Positions 26,249 through 35,155 of a DNA stretch of 64,000 bases are shown piece by piece. The stretch comes from PXAP01 sp046483315. GTDB lineage: Bacteria; Bacteroidota; Bacteroidia; Bacteroidales; PUMT01. The number at the start of each line of letters is the position of its first letter. Positions within the stretch are counted from its first letter, which is position 1. The notes beneath the pieces were generated by a model. The model had not been told where the DNA came from and ran no database searches. It saw only the letters and a program-made list of their open reading frames with translations. Position numbers and translations under genes: made by a program. The stretch lies in contig JAWODJ010000058.1 in NCBI GenBank assembly GCA_046483315.1, forward strand, positions 62,001 to 126,000, read 5' to 3'.

Positions 26249-28354
26249 ATGAACAAAGATTTAAAATACAGGAGGAACATTGGTATCATGGCACACATTG
26301 ATGCCGGTAAGACAACCACAACGGAGAGAATTCTGTTCTATACCGGGATCAATCACCGCATGGGTGAAGTGCATGATGGCGCTGCGACGATGGACTGGAT
26401 GGTTCAGGAGCAGGAGAGGGGAATTACCATTACTTCTGCGGCAACTACAACCTTCTGGAGATACAATGACGAAGAGTTCAAGATAAACATTATAGATACA
26501 CCTGGCCATGTTGATTTTACGGTTGAGGTTGAACGCTCATTAAGGGTGCTGGATGGTGCAGTTGCTGTGTTTTGTGCTGTTGGCGGAGTTGAGCCTCAAT
26601 CCGAAACTGTCTGGAGGCAGGCGGATCGTTATAAGGTACCCCGTATAGGATTTGTCAATAAGATGGACCGGTCGGGTGCAGATTTTCTTTCTGTTGTATC
26701 ACAGATACACGATAAGCTTGGAGCCAACCCTGTTCCTCTTCAGATACCTATAGGCCGTGAGGAAAATTTCAGGGGAGTAGTTGACCTTGTCGATATGAGG
26801 GCAATGATATGGCATGAAGATAAACTGGGTGTTACTTATGAGATGCAAGACATACCTGACGACCTTGTTGAAGAAGCCAAAGAGTGGCGCGGTCGTCTTA
26901 TCGAATCAGTTGCGGATGCCGATGATACCATTCTTGAAAAATACCTGGACGATCCTGAATCAATTACGGCTGAGCAATTATCCGCGGCAATCAGGAAGGC
27001 CACAATAAGTCTGAAGGTTGTTCCGGTTATGTGTGGAGCGGCATTTAAAAATAAGGGTATTCAGCGATTACTTGATGCGATTATTGCTTTTCTGCCTTCT
27101 CCTGTTGATATTGATGCAGTGAAGGGAATTAATCCACGTAATGATGAGCTTGTTGAAAGGAGACCCGATGCTTCTGAACCCATGTCTGCCCTTGCCTTTA
27201 AAATTGCAACGGATCCCTTTGTCGGGAGACTTGCTTTTCTCAGGGTATACAGCGGAAGAATTGATGCGGGCAGCCAGGTTCTGAATGTACGGACAGGGAA
27301 AAAGGAGAGGATCACCAGGCTTTACCAGATGCATGCCAACAAGCAAAATCCGAAAGAGTTCATTGAGGCCGGCGATATTTGCGCAGCTGTCGGATTCAAG
27401 AATCTCAGAACCGGAGATACACTGTGTGATGATAAGAAACCCATATTACTTGAGTCAATTACTTTTCCTGAACCTGTTATAGGTGTGGCCATTGAACCCA
27501 AAACTCAAAAAGATATAGATAAGCTTGGTATTGCACTGAATAAGCTTTCAGAAGAGGATCCCACATTCAAGGTGAAATATGATGAGAATTCCGGCCAGAC
27601 CATTATTAACGGTATGGGTGAGTTGCACCTGGAGATACTGGTGGACAGGCTGAAACGGGAATTTAAGGTAGAATGCAACCAGGGTGCTCCGCAGGTGGCC
27701 TATAAGGAAGCAATAACTGGTTCTGTTGAACACAGGGAAGTATTCAAAAAACAGACCGGCGGCAGAGGAAAATTTGCCGATATAATTGTAAAAATGTCTC
27801 CTGCCGACGAAGGATATAGCGGACTCCAGTTTCTTGATGAGGTTAAGGGCGGAAACATCCCTAAAGAATTTATACCTTCAGTTCAGAAAGGTTTCAGTGA
27901 AGCCATGCAAAATGGAGTGCTTGCCGGTTTTCCCCTTGAGAACCTCAAAGTTGTCCTTTTGGACGGGTCTTATCATAATGTCGATTCAGACAGTCTCTCT
28001 TTTGAGATCGCTGCCAAGCAGGCTTTCAGACATGCCCTGCCAAAAACAAAACCGGTATTGCTTGAGCCGGTTATGAAAGTTGAGGTTGTTACCCCCGAGG
28101 AGTATATGGGTGATGTGATTTCAGATTTCAATAAACGAAGGGGTCATGTTGAAAAAATGGAGGGCAAGGCGGGAGCCAGGCTTATTCGTGCAAGGGTGCC
28201 CCTGGCCGAGCAGTTTGGTTATGTTACCGTGTTGCGAACACTTACATCAGGAAGAGCCACCTCTACAATGGAGTTTTCGCATTATGAGAAGGTTGGTGAC
28301 GACATAACAAAAAAGATACTTGAACGTACTACAGGGCAAAAAGAATCAGCATAA
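26249..28354 (+). CDS. fusA: Translation elongation factor G
   Basis: This 701-residue canonical EF-G drives ribosomal translocation by GTP hydrolysis. All G motifs are present: AHIDAGKTTTTE (P-loop), RGIT (57-60), DTPGH with the catalytic His (83-87) and NKMD. Domain IV contains KQTGGRGKFADI and domain V ends GRATSTMEFSHYEKV. This contrasts with the degenerate paralogue 1.5 kb upstream on the other strand. It is followed by rpsJ after 10 nt with no tuf gene between, as is common in Bacteroidota. Confidence 0.98.
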   Translation: MNKDLKYRRNIGIMAHIDAGKTTTTERILFYTGINHRMGEVHDGAATMDWMVQEQERGITITSAATTTFWRYNDEEFKINIIDTPGHVDFTVEVERSLRVLDGAVAVFCAVGGVEPQSETVWRQADRYKVPRIGFVNKMDRSGADFLSVVSQIHDKLGANPVPLQIPIGREENFRGVVDLVDMRAMIWHEDKLGVTYEMQDIPDDLVEEAKEWRGRLIESVADADDTILEKYLDDPESITAEQLSAAIRKATISLKVVPVMCGAAFKNKGIQRLLDAIIAFLPSPVDIDAVKGINPRNDELVERRPDASEPMSALAFKIATDPFVGRLAFLRVYSGRIDAGSQVLNVRTGKKERITRLYQMHANKQNPKEFIEAGDICAAVGFKNLRTGDTLCDDKKPILLESITFPEPVIGVAIEPKTQKDIDKLGIALNKLSEEDPTFKVKYDENSGQTIINGMGELHLEILVDRLKREFKVECNQGAPQVAYKEAITGSVEHREVFKKQTGGRGKFADIIVKMSPADEGYSGLQFLDEVKGGNIPKEFIPSVQKGFSEAMQNGVLAGFPLENLKVVLLDGSYHNVDSDSLSFEIAAKQAFRHALPKTKPVLLEPVMKVEVVTPEEYMGDVISDFNKRRGHVEKMEGKAGARLIRARVPLAEQFGYVTVLRTLTSGRATSTMEFSHYEKVGDDITKKILERTTGQKESA

Positions 28355-28364
28355 AAATAATAAG

Positions 28365-28670
28365 ATGAGCCAGAAAATACGAATTAAATTGAAATCCTAC
28401 GATCATAACCTTGTGGACAAATCCACCGAAAAGATCGTTAAAACCGTGAAGAGTACCGGAGCAGTCGTAAGCGGGCCGATCCCACTGCCTACACATAAGC
28501 GGATCTTTACAGTTTTACGTTCACCTTTTGTAAATAAGAAAGCCAGGGAGCAGTTTGAACTGAGTTCATACAAGCGCCTTCTTGATATTTACAGCTCAAC
28601 ACCAAAAACAATTGATGCGCTTATGAAGCTGGAATTGCCTAGTGGTGTTGAGGTTGAAATTAAAGTGTAA
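28365..28670 (+). CDS. rpsJ: 30S ribosomal protein S10
   Basis: I start at the ATG at 28365 (MSQKIRIKLKSYDHNLVD), giving 101 residues; the longer frame from 28320 overlaps fusA and its extra residues are not conserved. S10 binds the small-subunit head and is also the NusB partner in antitermination. It opens the S10 section of the block, 10 nt after fusA. Confidence 0.98.
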   Translation: MSQKIRIKLKSYDHNLVDKSTEKIVKTVKSTGAVVSGPIPLPTHKRIFTVLRSPFVNKKAREQFELSSYKRLLDIYSSTPKTIDALMKLELPSGVEVEIKV

Positions 28671-28691
28671 CTATTTGTAAAACGAGATAAA

Positions 28692-29309
28692 ATGCCCGGA
28701 TTAATTGGAAAAAAAATAGGAATGACCTCGGTTTTCGGTGAAGATGGGAAATATTTACCATGTACCGTTATTGAAGCCGGCCCTTGTGTGGTGACGCAGG
28801 TCAAAACCAGGGAAAAGGACGGATATGAGGCAGTTCAGCTTGCTTTTGATGACAGGAAGGAAAAATCCTGCAATAAGCCAATGCTTGGCCACTTCAGGAA
28901 AGCAAATACCACCCCGAAGAGAAAATTACATGAGTTCAGGGGTTTTGAAGAGGAGTTTAAACCAGGTGACCAGATCACAGTTGATTTATTGAAAAATGAC
29001 ACCTGGCTGGATATAACAGGTATGTCAAAAGGAAGAGGTTTCCAGGGTGTGGTAAAAAGACACGGGTTCAGCGGAGTCGGACAGGCCACTCACGGGCAGC
29101 ATAACCGTATGCGGGCTCCGGGATCAATCGGAAGCTCTTCGTATCCTTCGCGTGTGTTCAAGGGTATGAGAATGGCAGGCAGAATGGGTGGTGAAAATGT
29201 TATGATGATTTCCCTGAGAGTTGTTAAGATAATACCGGAGAGCAACCTGTTACTTGTTATGGGATCTGTTCCCGGTGCGAAAGGTTCATATTTAATTATT
29301 CAGCAATAA
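28692..29309 (+). CDS. rplC: 50S ribosomal protein L3
   Basis: This 205-residue early-assembly protein has a long loop that reaches the peptidyl transferase centre. The loop GVGQATHGQHNRMRAPGSIG is recognisable, followed by VFKGMRMAGRMGGENV. It begins GLIGKKIGMTSVF, the usual L3 start. rplD begins one nucleotide after the stop, which implies coupled translation. Confidence 0.98.
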   Translation: MPGLIGKKIGMTSVFGEDGKYLPCTVIEAGPCVVTQVKTREKDGYEAVQLAFDDRKEKSCNKPMLGHFRKANTTPKRKLHEFRGFEEEFKPGDQITVDLLKNDTWLDITGMSKGRGFQGVVKRHGFSGVGQATHGQHNRMRAPGSIGSSSYPSRVFKGMRMAGRMGGENVMMISLRVVKIIPESNLLLVMGSVPGAKGSYLIIQQ

Positions 29310-29310
29310 A

Positions 29311-29943
29311 ATGGAGCTAGCAGTATACAATATTAAAGGAGAGGAAACCGGCAAGAATGTCAGTTTGAATGAAAGTGTATATGGGATTGACCCCAATGAT
29401 CACGCTATATATCTTGACGTTAAGCAGTATATGGCAAATATGCGCCAGGGTACTCATAAAACAAAAGAACGTGCTGAGGTTACCGGAAGTACTAAAAAGA
29501 TAAAGAGGCAAAAAGGCACAGGTACCGCACGTTCGGGTGATATAAAAAGTCCTATATTCCGGGGTGGGGGACGTACTTTCGGACCGGCTCCGAGGGACTA
29601 CAGGTTCAAGCTTAATAAAAAAGTTAAAAGGCTTGCAAGGCGTTCGGCCCTGTCATATAAGGCTAAAGCTGATAAGATCAGGATTATTGAGGATTTTAAC
29701 CTGGAGGCACCGAAAACAAAAGATTATATAAACGTACTCAATAATTTGAAAATTAATGAGAAAAAGTCTCTTTTGGTTTTAAACGAACAAAATAAAAACA
29801 TATATTTGTCTTCCCGAAATTTGCAGGGTACGAAAGTAGTAAAGGCCTCTGATATAACAACATATGACATCATGAATGCGTCGGTTCTGTTGCTTGTTGA
29901 GAGCTCAGTTGATGTTTTGGACAATATGTTAAGCAACCAGTAA
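29311..29943 (+). CDS. rplD: 50S ribosomal protein L4
   Basis: This 210-residue protein lines the exit tunnel. The tunnel loop contains KKIKRQKGTGTARSGDIKSP and FRGGGRTFGPAPRDY, both typical. In Proteobacteria L4 autoregulates the S10 operon; no such leader element is visible here ahead of rpsJ, which lies tight behind fusA. rplW follows after 12 nt. Confidence 0.97.
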   Translation: MELAVYNIKGEETGKNVSLNESVYGIDPNDHAIYLDVKQYMANMRQGTHKTKERAEVTGSTKKIKRQKGTGTARSGDIKSPIFRGGGRTFGPAPRDYRFKLNKKVKRLARRSALSYKAKADKIRIIEDFNLEAPKTKDYINVLNNLKINEKKSLLVLNEQNKNIYLSSRNLQGTKVVKASDITTYDIMNASVLLLVESSVDVLDNMLSNQ

Positions 29944-29955
29944 TATAAAATTGTC

Positions 29956-30246
29956 ATGGATATTCTAAAGAAACCCATTATCACTGAAAAAATGACCAAC
30001 CTTGGCGAGAAGCTAAACAGGTATGGGTTCATTGTAGATAAACGGGCCAATAAAATTGAGATCAAGAAAGCTGTAGAAGAGATGTACGATGTGAGGGTTG
30101 ATGCGGTGAATACCATTGTATATGGTGGAAAAGCAAAATCCAGGTATACCAAAACAGGTATTATTGAAGGTAAGACAAATTCCTTCAAGAAAGCCATCGT
30201 TACACTTGCTGACGGTGACAATATTGATTTTTACAGTAATATATAA
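29956..30246 (+). CDS. rplW: 50S ribosomal protein L23
   Basis: This 96-residue protein at the tunnel exit is a docking site for trigger factor and SRP. It has the usual start ILKKPIITEKMTNLGE and the core EIKKAVEEMYDVRVDAVNT. The following gap to rplB (86 nt) is the largest inside the block and contains a hairpin. Confidence 0.96.
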   Translation: MDILKKPIITEKMTNLGEKLNRYGFIVDKRANKIEIKKAVEEMYDVRVDAVNTIVYGGKAKSRYTKTGIIEGKTNSFKKAIVTLADGDNIDFYSNI

Positions 30247-30255
30247 TCATACCTG

Positions 30256-30281
30256 CGGGACTATGATGTGATCATAACCCG
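30256..30281 (+). other. Hairpin in the unusually long rplW-rplB spacer
   Basis: CGGG and CCCG flank a perfect TATGAT-GTG-ATCATA inner stem (30262-30276). No uridine run directly follows, although eight T occur about 25 nt later (30304 onward). It could be an mRNA processing or stability element or a weak attenuator before rplB. Confidence 0.4.
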
Positions 30282-30332
30282 GAGGCTGACAGCAAATGTT
30301 AATGTTTTTTTTACTCTATAGTTTCATTCAAA

Positions 30333-31157
30333 ATGGCAGTACGTAAGTTAAACCCGGTAACTCCGGGACAGAGACATAAGATAAAATCAACTTTTGATAA
30401 TATCACTGCGGGAAAACCCGAGAAAAGCCTGCTTGCCCCTATGAAAAAATCAGGTGGCAGGAATAACATGGGAAAAATGACCATGAGGTATCTCGGTGGG
30501 GGGCATAAAAGGCGTTACCGCGTTATAGATTTCAAAAGGGACAAGGACGGAATACCTGCCGTCGTAAGATCGGTCGAATATGATCCTAACCGGTCTGCGC
30601 GTATTGCTCTTGTGCTATATTCCGACGGAGAGAAAAGATATATTATTGCTCCTGCCGGGTTAAAAGTCGGACAGGAACTTATTTCAGGCAAGGATGCTGC
30701 TCCCGAAATCGGTAATACTTTGTTTCTTTCAGATATACCTCTGGGGACAGTTGTTCACAATATTGAACTAAAGCCGGGGCGGGGAGCTGCGATGGCCAGA
30801 AGCGCAGGGTCCTATGCACAGCTTACCAGCCGCGAAGGGAAATATGCCATAGTTAAGCTTCCTTCAGGCGAGATGAGAATGGTACTGGTGAAATGCCGTG
30901 CTACTGTGGGATCTGTATCAAATCCCGACAATGCTCTTGAGGAGTCTGGAAAAGCCGGCCGCAGCCGGTGGCTGGGTCGCAGGCCAAGGGTGAGGGGAGT
31001 GGTTATGAATCCGGTTGACCATCCCATGGGAGGTGGTGAAGGTCGTGCATCAGGAGGGCATCCGCGGTCCAGAAAGGGAATCCCTGCCAAGGGTTATAAA
31101 ACCCGTTCAAGGAAGAAGGCTTCAAATAAATATATAGTTGAAAGAAGGAAAAAATAA
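30333..31157 (+). CDS. rplB: 50S ribosomal protein L2
   Basis: This 274-residue protein is needed for subunit association and peptidyl transfer. The RNA-binding region SGGRNNMGKMTMRYLGGGHK and the C-terminal GRRPRVRGVVMNPVDHP are clear. The active-site-proximal motif reads DHPMGGGEGR instead of the DHPHGGGEGR of E. coli, so the position of E. coli His229 is Met; I recall the same form in other Bacteroidota. rpsS follows after 20 nt. Confidence 0.98.
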   Translation: MAVRKLNPVTPGQRHKIKSTFDNITAGKPEKSLLAPMKKSGGRNNMGKMTMRYLGGGHKRRYRVIDFKRDKDGIPAVVRSVEYDPNRSARIALVLYSDGEKRYIIAPAGLKVGQELISGKDAAPEIGNTLFLSDIPLGTVVHNIELKPGRGAAMARSAGSYAQLTSREGKYAIVKLPSGEMRMVLVKCRATVGSVSNPDNALEESGKAGRSRWLGRRPRVRGVVMNPVDHPMGGGEGRASGGHPRSRKGIPAKGYKTRSRKKASNKYIVERRKK

Positions 31158-31177
31158 TTCAATAATAAACGATTGTT

Positions 31178-31444
31178 ATGAGTCGCTCACTAAAAAAAGG
31201 CCCGTTTATTGACTTTAAGCTTGAGAAGCGGGTCTCGGAACTGAACAGTTCGGGAAAGAAGACTGTGATAAAGACATGGTCACGCCGTTCAATGATATCT
31301 CCTGATTTTGTAGGGCACACTGTTGCCGTTCATAACGGGAATAAATTTATTCCCGTTTACGTGACTGAAAACATGGTGGGTCATAAGTTGGGAGAGTTTT
31401 CTCCCACGCGTATGTTCCGCGGGCATGGAGGTAAAAAGAAATAA
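31178..31444 (+). CDS. rpsS: 30S ribosomal protein S19
   Basis: This 88-residue head protein pairs with S13. It starts MSRSLKKGPFIDFKLEKRV and contains IKTWSRRSMISPDFVGHTVAVHNG-type conserved core sequence and the end GEFSPTRMFRGHG. It is normal in length. Confidence 0.98.
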   Translation: MSRSLKKGPFIDFKLEKRVSELNSSGKKTVIKTWSRRSMISPDFVGHTVAVHNGNKFIPVYVTENMVGHKLGEFSPTRMFRGHGGKKK

Positions 31445-31480
31445 ATAAGACTTAACAACGACACAATATAATTGTTAGCG

Positions 31481-31900
31481 ATGGGATCCAGAAAACAACA
31501 ACGAGCTCAGAAGATCAAAGAGGATAAGAAAAGCAGATATTTTGCCAAACTGCGCAATTGTCCTACCTCACCGAGGAAAATGCGGTTGGTTGCTGATTTG
31601 GTAAGGGGTGAAGAGGTAAATAAAGCTCTTGATACCTTAAAATTCAGCTCAAAGGAGGCATCACGAAAAATGGAAAAATTATTACTGTCTGCAATTTCAA
31701 ACTGGCAGATCAAAAACGAAGGTGTACGCATCGAAGACAGCCATCTTATTGTCAGGGAAGTTTTTGTTGATCAGGCCCGGACTCTTAAAAGATTAAGGCC
31801 TGCCCCGCAGGGAAGGGCACACCGTATCAGAAAACGTTCCAACCATGTCACACTGGTGCTGGACAAAGTTGAACCGACAGAAGTCACTACAAAACAATAG
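31481..31900 (+). CDS. rplV: 50S ribosomal protein L22
   Basis: This 139-residue protein starts at the ATG at 31481 (MGSRKQQRAQKIKEDKK); a TTG at 31472 is unlikely. Its beta-hairpin reaches the exit tunnel (QARTLKRLRPAPQGRAHRIRK region). The N-terminus is somewhat longer and more basic than in E. coli L22. rpsC begins 3 nt after the stop. Confidence 0.97.
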   Translation: MGSRKQQRAQKIKEDKKSRYFAKLRNCPTSPRKMRLVADLVRGEEVNKALDTLKFSSKEASRKMEKLLLSAISNWQIKNEGVRIEDSHLIVREVFVDQARTLKRLRPAPQGRAHRIRKRSNHVTLVLDKVEPTEVTTKQ

Positions 31901-31903
31901 TCA

Positions 31904-32620
31904 ATGGGACAGAAAGTTAATCCGATAAGTAACAGGTTAGGTATTATAAAAGGCTGGGATTCGAACTGGTACGGAGGCAATGATTATTCCGGCAAACTGG
32001 TCGAAGATCACAAAATAAGGGAGTACCTGAATGCCAGGCTGGCAAAAGCCAGCATCTCAAAGATCATTATTGAGCGTACTCTCAAGCTTATAACGGTTAC
32101 AGTAAATACTGCTAGGCCCGGGATAATTATAGGTAAAGGCGGACAGGAAGTAGACAAGCTGAAGGAAGAACTGAAAAAAATAACCCAGAAGGATGTACAG
32201 ATAAATATTTTTGAGGTTAAGCGTCCTGAGCTTGATGCAACGATAGTTGCAAATAACCTTGCCAGGCAGATAGAGGGAAAGATTTCCTACAGGCGAGCCA
32301 TAAAAATGGCAATTGCCTCCACAATGAGAATGGGGGCTGAGGGAATAAAGGTGCAGATTAACGGGAGGCTTGGCGGTGCCGAAATGGCCAGATCGGAAAT
32401 GTACAAGGAAGGGAGAACACCTCTCCATACGCTCAGGGCCAATATTGATTATGCTCTCAGCGAGGCTTTGACCAAAGTCGGTCTGATAGGTGTCAAGGTA
32501 TGGATATGTAACGGGGAGGTATACGGTAAGCCTGATCTTTCGCCCAACCTTGCCGCAGGAGGACCTGCTGGAGGCGACAAACCCAGGGGGGGTGGCGGTT
32601 TTAAAAGGAGAAAAAAATAG
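31904..32620 (+). CDS. rpsC: 30S ribosomal protein S3
   Basis: This 238-residue protein at the mRNA entry site has an N-terminal KH domain with the GxxG loop IIGKGGQEVDKLK. Its C-terminal domain contains GRLGGAEMARSEMYKEGRTP. The tail is Gly/Arg/Lys-rich (GGPAGGDKPRGGGGFKRRKK). The start is 3 nt after rplV. Confidence 0.98.
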   Translation: MGQKVNPISNRLGIIKGWDSNWYGGNDYSGKLVEDHKIREYLNARLAKASISKIIIERTLKLITVTVNTARPGIIIGKGGQEVDKLKEELKKITQKDVQINIFEVKRPELDATIVANNLARQIEGKISYRRAIKMAIASTMRMGAEGIKVQINGRLGGAEMARSEMYKEGRTPLHTLRANIDYALSEALTKVGLIGVKVWICNGEVYGKPDLSPNLAAGGPAGGDKPRGGGGFKRRKK

Positions 32621-32648
32621 TTTAATTATTTTATAAGGTATTGTTATA

Positions 32649-33077
32649 ATGTTACAGCCAAAGAAAACCAAATACAGAAGGCAACAAAAAGGTAAAATGA
32701 AGGGTAATGCCCAGCGTGGAAACCAACTTGCCTTCGGTTCATACGGCATCAAGGCACTTGAGGAATCGTGGATTACAGGGCGCCAGTTAGAAGCGGCCAG
32801 ACAAGCGGTTACCAGGCATATGAAAAGGGAAGGCCAGATATGGATCCGGATATTTCCCGATAAACCCATTACAAAGAAACCTGCTGAAGTACGTATGGGA
32901 AAGGGGAAAGGAGCACCTGAAGCATTTGTTGCACCGGTAACGCCGGGAAGAATTATAATTGAAGCGGAAGGGGTACCAATTGAGGTTGCAAGGGAGGCAC
33001 TCAGGCTTGCTGCACAGAAACTGCCCATTACAACGAAGTTTATTGTAAGGCGCGATTATGTTATGCCGTCAAATTAA
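32649..33077 (+). CDS. rplP: 50S ribosomal protein L16
   Basis: This 142-residue protein contacts tRNA in the A site. It has the usual start MLQPKKTKYRRQQKGKMKG and the motifs RQAVTRHMKREGQIWIRIFP and MGKGKGAPE. It is normal in length and spacing (28 nt after rpsC). Confidence 0.98.
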   Translation: MLQPKKTKYRRQQKGKMKGNAQRGNQLAFGSYGIKALEESWITGRQLEAARQAVTRHMKREGQIWIRIFPDKPITKKPAEVRMGKGKGAPEAFVAPVTPGRIIIEAEGVPIEVAREALRLAAQKLPITTKFIVRRDYVMPSN

Positions 33078-33114
33078 AGTTGAATAACCCTGTATACGAC
33101 AAATATATTTATTC

Positions 33115-33315
33115 ATGAAGATATCAGAAATAAGAGAGTTGTCCACCAGTGATATAGAGGAAAGGATAGATACTGAAAAAAGCCTGCTGCTCAAGCTTAA
33201 AATGAACCATACGGTCTCACCGCTTGACAATCCTCTGAAGATACCGGCTGTAAAAAAGAATATTGCCAGGTTGAAAACTGAATTACGTCAACGTATGTTA
33301 ACAGAGAAACAGTAA
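33115..33315 (+). CDS. rpmC: 50S ribosomal protein L29
   Basis: This 66-residue two-helix protein near the tunnel exit begins MKISEIRELSTSDIEERI and ends with the conserved VKKNIARLKTELRQR. rpsQ follows after 14 nt. Confidence 0.95.
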   Translation: MKISEIRELSTSDIEERIDTEKSLLLKLKMNHTVSPLDNPLKIPAVKKNIARLKTELRQRMLTEKQ

Positions 33316-33329
33316 AGTTAGTTCTTGCA

Positions 33330-33584
33330 ATGGAAAGAAAATTAAGAAAAGAGCGCGTTGGTGTTGTTGCCAGCAATAAGATGGAAAAATCCGTCGTAAT
33401 TACCGTGAACCGCAGGGTGAAACACCCTATTTACGGTAAGTTTGTAAAAAAAGCAACTAAATTGATGGCACATGACGACCAGAATAGCTGCAACATTGGC
33501 GATACCGTCAAAATAATGGAAACAAGGCCTCTCAGCAGGGATAAATGCTGGAGGGTAGTGGAAATAATTGAAAGAGCAAAATAA
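33330..33584 (+). CDS. rpsQ: 30S ribosomal protein S17
   Basis: This 84-residue OB-fold 16S rRNA-binding protein has the typical stretches RKERVGVVASNKMEKSVVI and VKHPIYGKFVKK, and the motif METRPLSRDKCWRVVEI near the end. rplN begins 2 nt after the stop. Confidence 0.97.
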   Translation: MERKLRKERVGVVASNKMEKSVVITVNRRVKHPIYGKFVKKATKLMAHDDQNSCNIGDTVKIMETRPLSRDKCWRVVEIIERAK

Positions 33585-33586
33585 CG

Positions 33587-33952
33587 ATGATACAACAAGA
33601 GAGCAGATTAGATGTAGCTGATAACTCCGGTGCGAAAGAGGTACTTTGTATAAGGGTACTTGGCGGTAGCGGCAAAAGATATGCCAGGGTTGGTGATAAG
33701 ATCGTAGTCTCGGTTAAAAGCGCCATACCTTCAGGAGAGATCAAAAAAGGAACTGTAAGCAAGGCCGTTATAGTTCGTACTAAAAACCAGATAAGAAGAA
33801 ATGATGGCTCATATATTCGTTTTGATGATAATGCTGTCGTTCTTTTAAATAATCTTGATGAGATAAGGGGAACCCGTATTTTCGGCCCTGTGCCGCGTGA
33901 ACTCAGGGATAAATTTATGAAGATCGTTTCCCTTGCACCCGAAGTTCTTTAA
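33587..33952 (+). CDS. rplN: 50S ribosomal protein L14
   Basis: This 121-residue protein at the subunit interface begins MIQQESRLDVADNSGAKEV and contains the conserved DDNAVVLLNN and GTRIFGPVPRELR. It is full length and tightly placed, 2 nt after rpsQ. Confidence 0.98.
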   Translation: MIQQESRLDVADNSGAKEVLCIRVLGGSGKRYARVGDKIVVSVKSAIPSGEIKKGTVSKAVIVRTKNQIRRNDGSYIRFDDNAVVLLNNLDEIRGTRIFGPVPRELRDKFMKIVSLAPEVL

Positions 33953-33979
33953 TAAATGTAATTTTTAAAATTAATATTG

Positions 33980-34303
33980 ATGGGCAGAAAATACCATATA
34001 AGGAAAGGTGATACGGTTTATGTTGTAACAGGTGAATCCCGGGGACAGCAGGGACGTGTTCTTGATGTTATTACAAAAGACGGTAAAGCTATCGTTGAAG
34101 GTGTAAATATGGTTGCGCGCCATACCAAACCAAATGCCAGGCATACACAGGGCGGAATTATAAAAAAAGAGGCACCCGTTCATATATCAAACCTGATGCT
34201 TGTTGATCCTTCAACGGGTAATCCGACAAGGGTAGGCAGAAAATTAAATGATAAAAATAAATTGGTACGTTATTCTAAAAAAACCGGGGAGGAAATCAAG
34301 TAA
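33980..34303 (+). CDS. rplX: 50S ribosomal protein L24
   Basis: The ATG at 33980 gives 107 residues (MGRKYHIRKGDTVYVVTGES); a TTG one codon earlier is less likely. The KOW motif (GDTVYVVTGESRGQQGRVLDV) binds 23S rRNA during early assembly. The stop overlaps the rplE start by one base (TAATG). Confidence 0.97.
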   Translation: MGRKYHIRKGDTVYVVTGESRGQQGRVLDVITKDGKAIVEGVNMVARHTKPNARHTQGGIIKKEAPVHISNLMLVDPSTGNPTRVGRKLNDKNKLVRYSKKTGEEIK

Positions 34304-34860
34304 TGGAATACAGGCCTTCACTTAAAGAAATATATATTAAGGAGATAGTACCTGCATTGCAGAAAGAGTTTAAATACAAAACAGTGATGCAGGTGCCCAG
34401 ATTACAGAAGATTGTTATAAACCAGGGCGTAGGTCAGGCGGTGGCAGACAAGAAGCTTATTGAAACAGCACAGGCTGAACTTACGGCAATAACCGGCCAG
34501 AAAGCTGTTCAGACAGTTTCACGTAAGGACATATCTAATTTCAAGCTTCGGCGTGACATGCCTATCGGTGTTCGCGTCACCCTGAGGAGTGAAAGGATGT
34601 ATGAATTTCTTGAACGTCTTATTGCTGCAGCATTACCAAGGATAAGAGACTTCCGCGGAGTTAGCAGTAAATTTGACGGAAGGGGTAACTATACGCTTGG
34701 AATAGCTGAACAGATCATTTTTCCTGAGATTGACATTGATAAAATAAACAAGATCCTGGGAATGGAGATAACCTTTGTCACCACCGCCCCTACAGATGAA
34801 GAGGGTTTTGCACTTCTGAGGGAATTTGGAATACCATTTAAGAACGTTAAAAAGAATTAG
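34303..34860 (+). CDS. rplE: 50S ribosomal protein L5
   Basis: This 185-residue 5S rRNA-binding protein has the motifs PRLQKIVINQGVGQA, KLRRDMPIGVRVTLR and RDFRGVSSKFDGRGNYTLGI. It is translationally coupled to rplX through a one-base overlap, and rpsN begins 2 nt after its stop. Confidence 0.98.
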   Translation: MEYRPSLKEIYIKEIVPALQKEFKYKTVMQVPRLQKIVINQGVGQAVADKKLIETAQAELTAITGQKAVQTVSRKDISNFKLRRDMPIGVRVTLRSERMYEFLERLIAAALPRIRDFRGVSSKFDGRGNYTLGIAEQIIFPEIDIDKINKILGMEITFVTTAPTDEEGFALLREFGIPFKNVKKN

Positions 34861-34862
34861 AT

Positions 34863-35132
34863 ATGGCAAAAGAGTCAATGAAAGCGCGTGAAATACGCCG
34901 TCAAAAACTGATTGACCGTTATGCGGAAAAACGGGCAAAGCTGAAAGCTGAAGGCGATTATGTAGGATTAAGTCTTTTGCCCCGCAACAGCAACCCCATT
35001 CGATTGCATAACCGGTGCAAACTTACCGGCCGTCCGAAGGGATATATGCGGCAGTTTGGTGTCAGCAGGATTACTTTCAGGGAGATGGCCTCCAAAGGGC
35101 TTATTCCCGGTATAAGAAAAGCAAGTTGGTAG
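34863..35132 (+). CDS. rpsN: 30S ribosomal protein S14, zinc-independent long form
   Basis: This 89-residue protein is the long type of S14. The region that carries a CxxC-x(n)-CxxC zinc ribbon in short S14 proteins reads LPRNSNPIRLHNRCKLTGRP here, with a single Cys, so no zinc is bound. The end GLIPGIRKASW is typical. Confidence 0.97.
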   Translation: MAKESMKAREIRRQKLIDRYAEKRAKLKAEGDYVGLSLLPRNSNPIRLHNRCKLTGRPKGYMRQFGVSRITFREMASKGLIPGIRKASW

Positions 35133-35155
35133 TTAATATTTAAAACAAATTCAAG

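Noticed and set aside
32057..33028. 323-codon minus-strand frame opposite rpsC and rplP
   Set aside because: It is antisense to two certain ribosomal genes, and its composition is as expected for a shadow frame.
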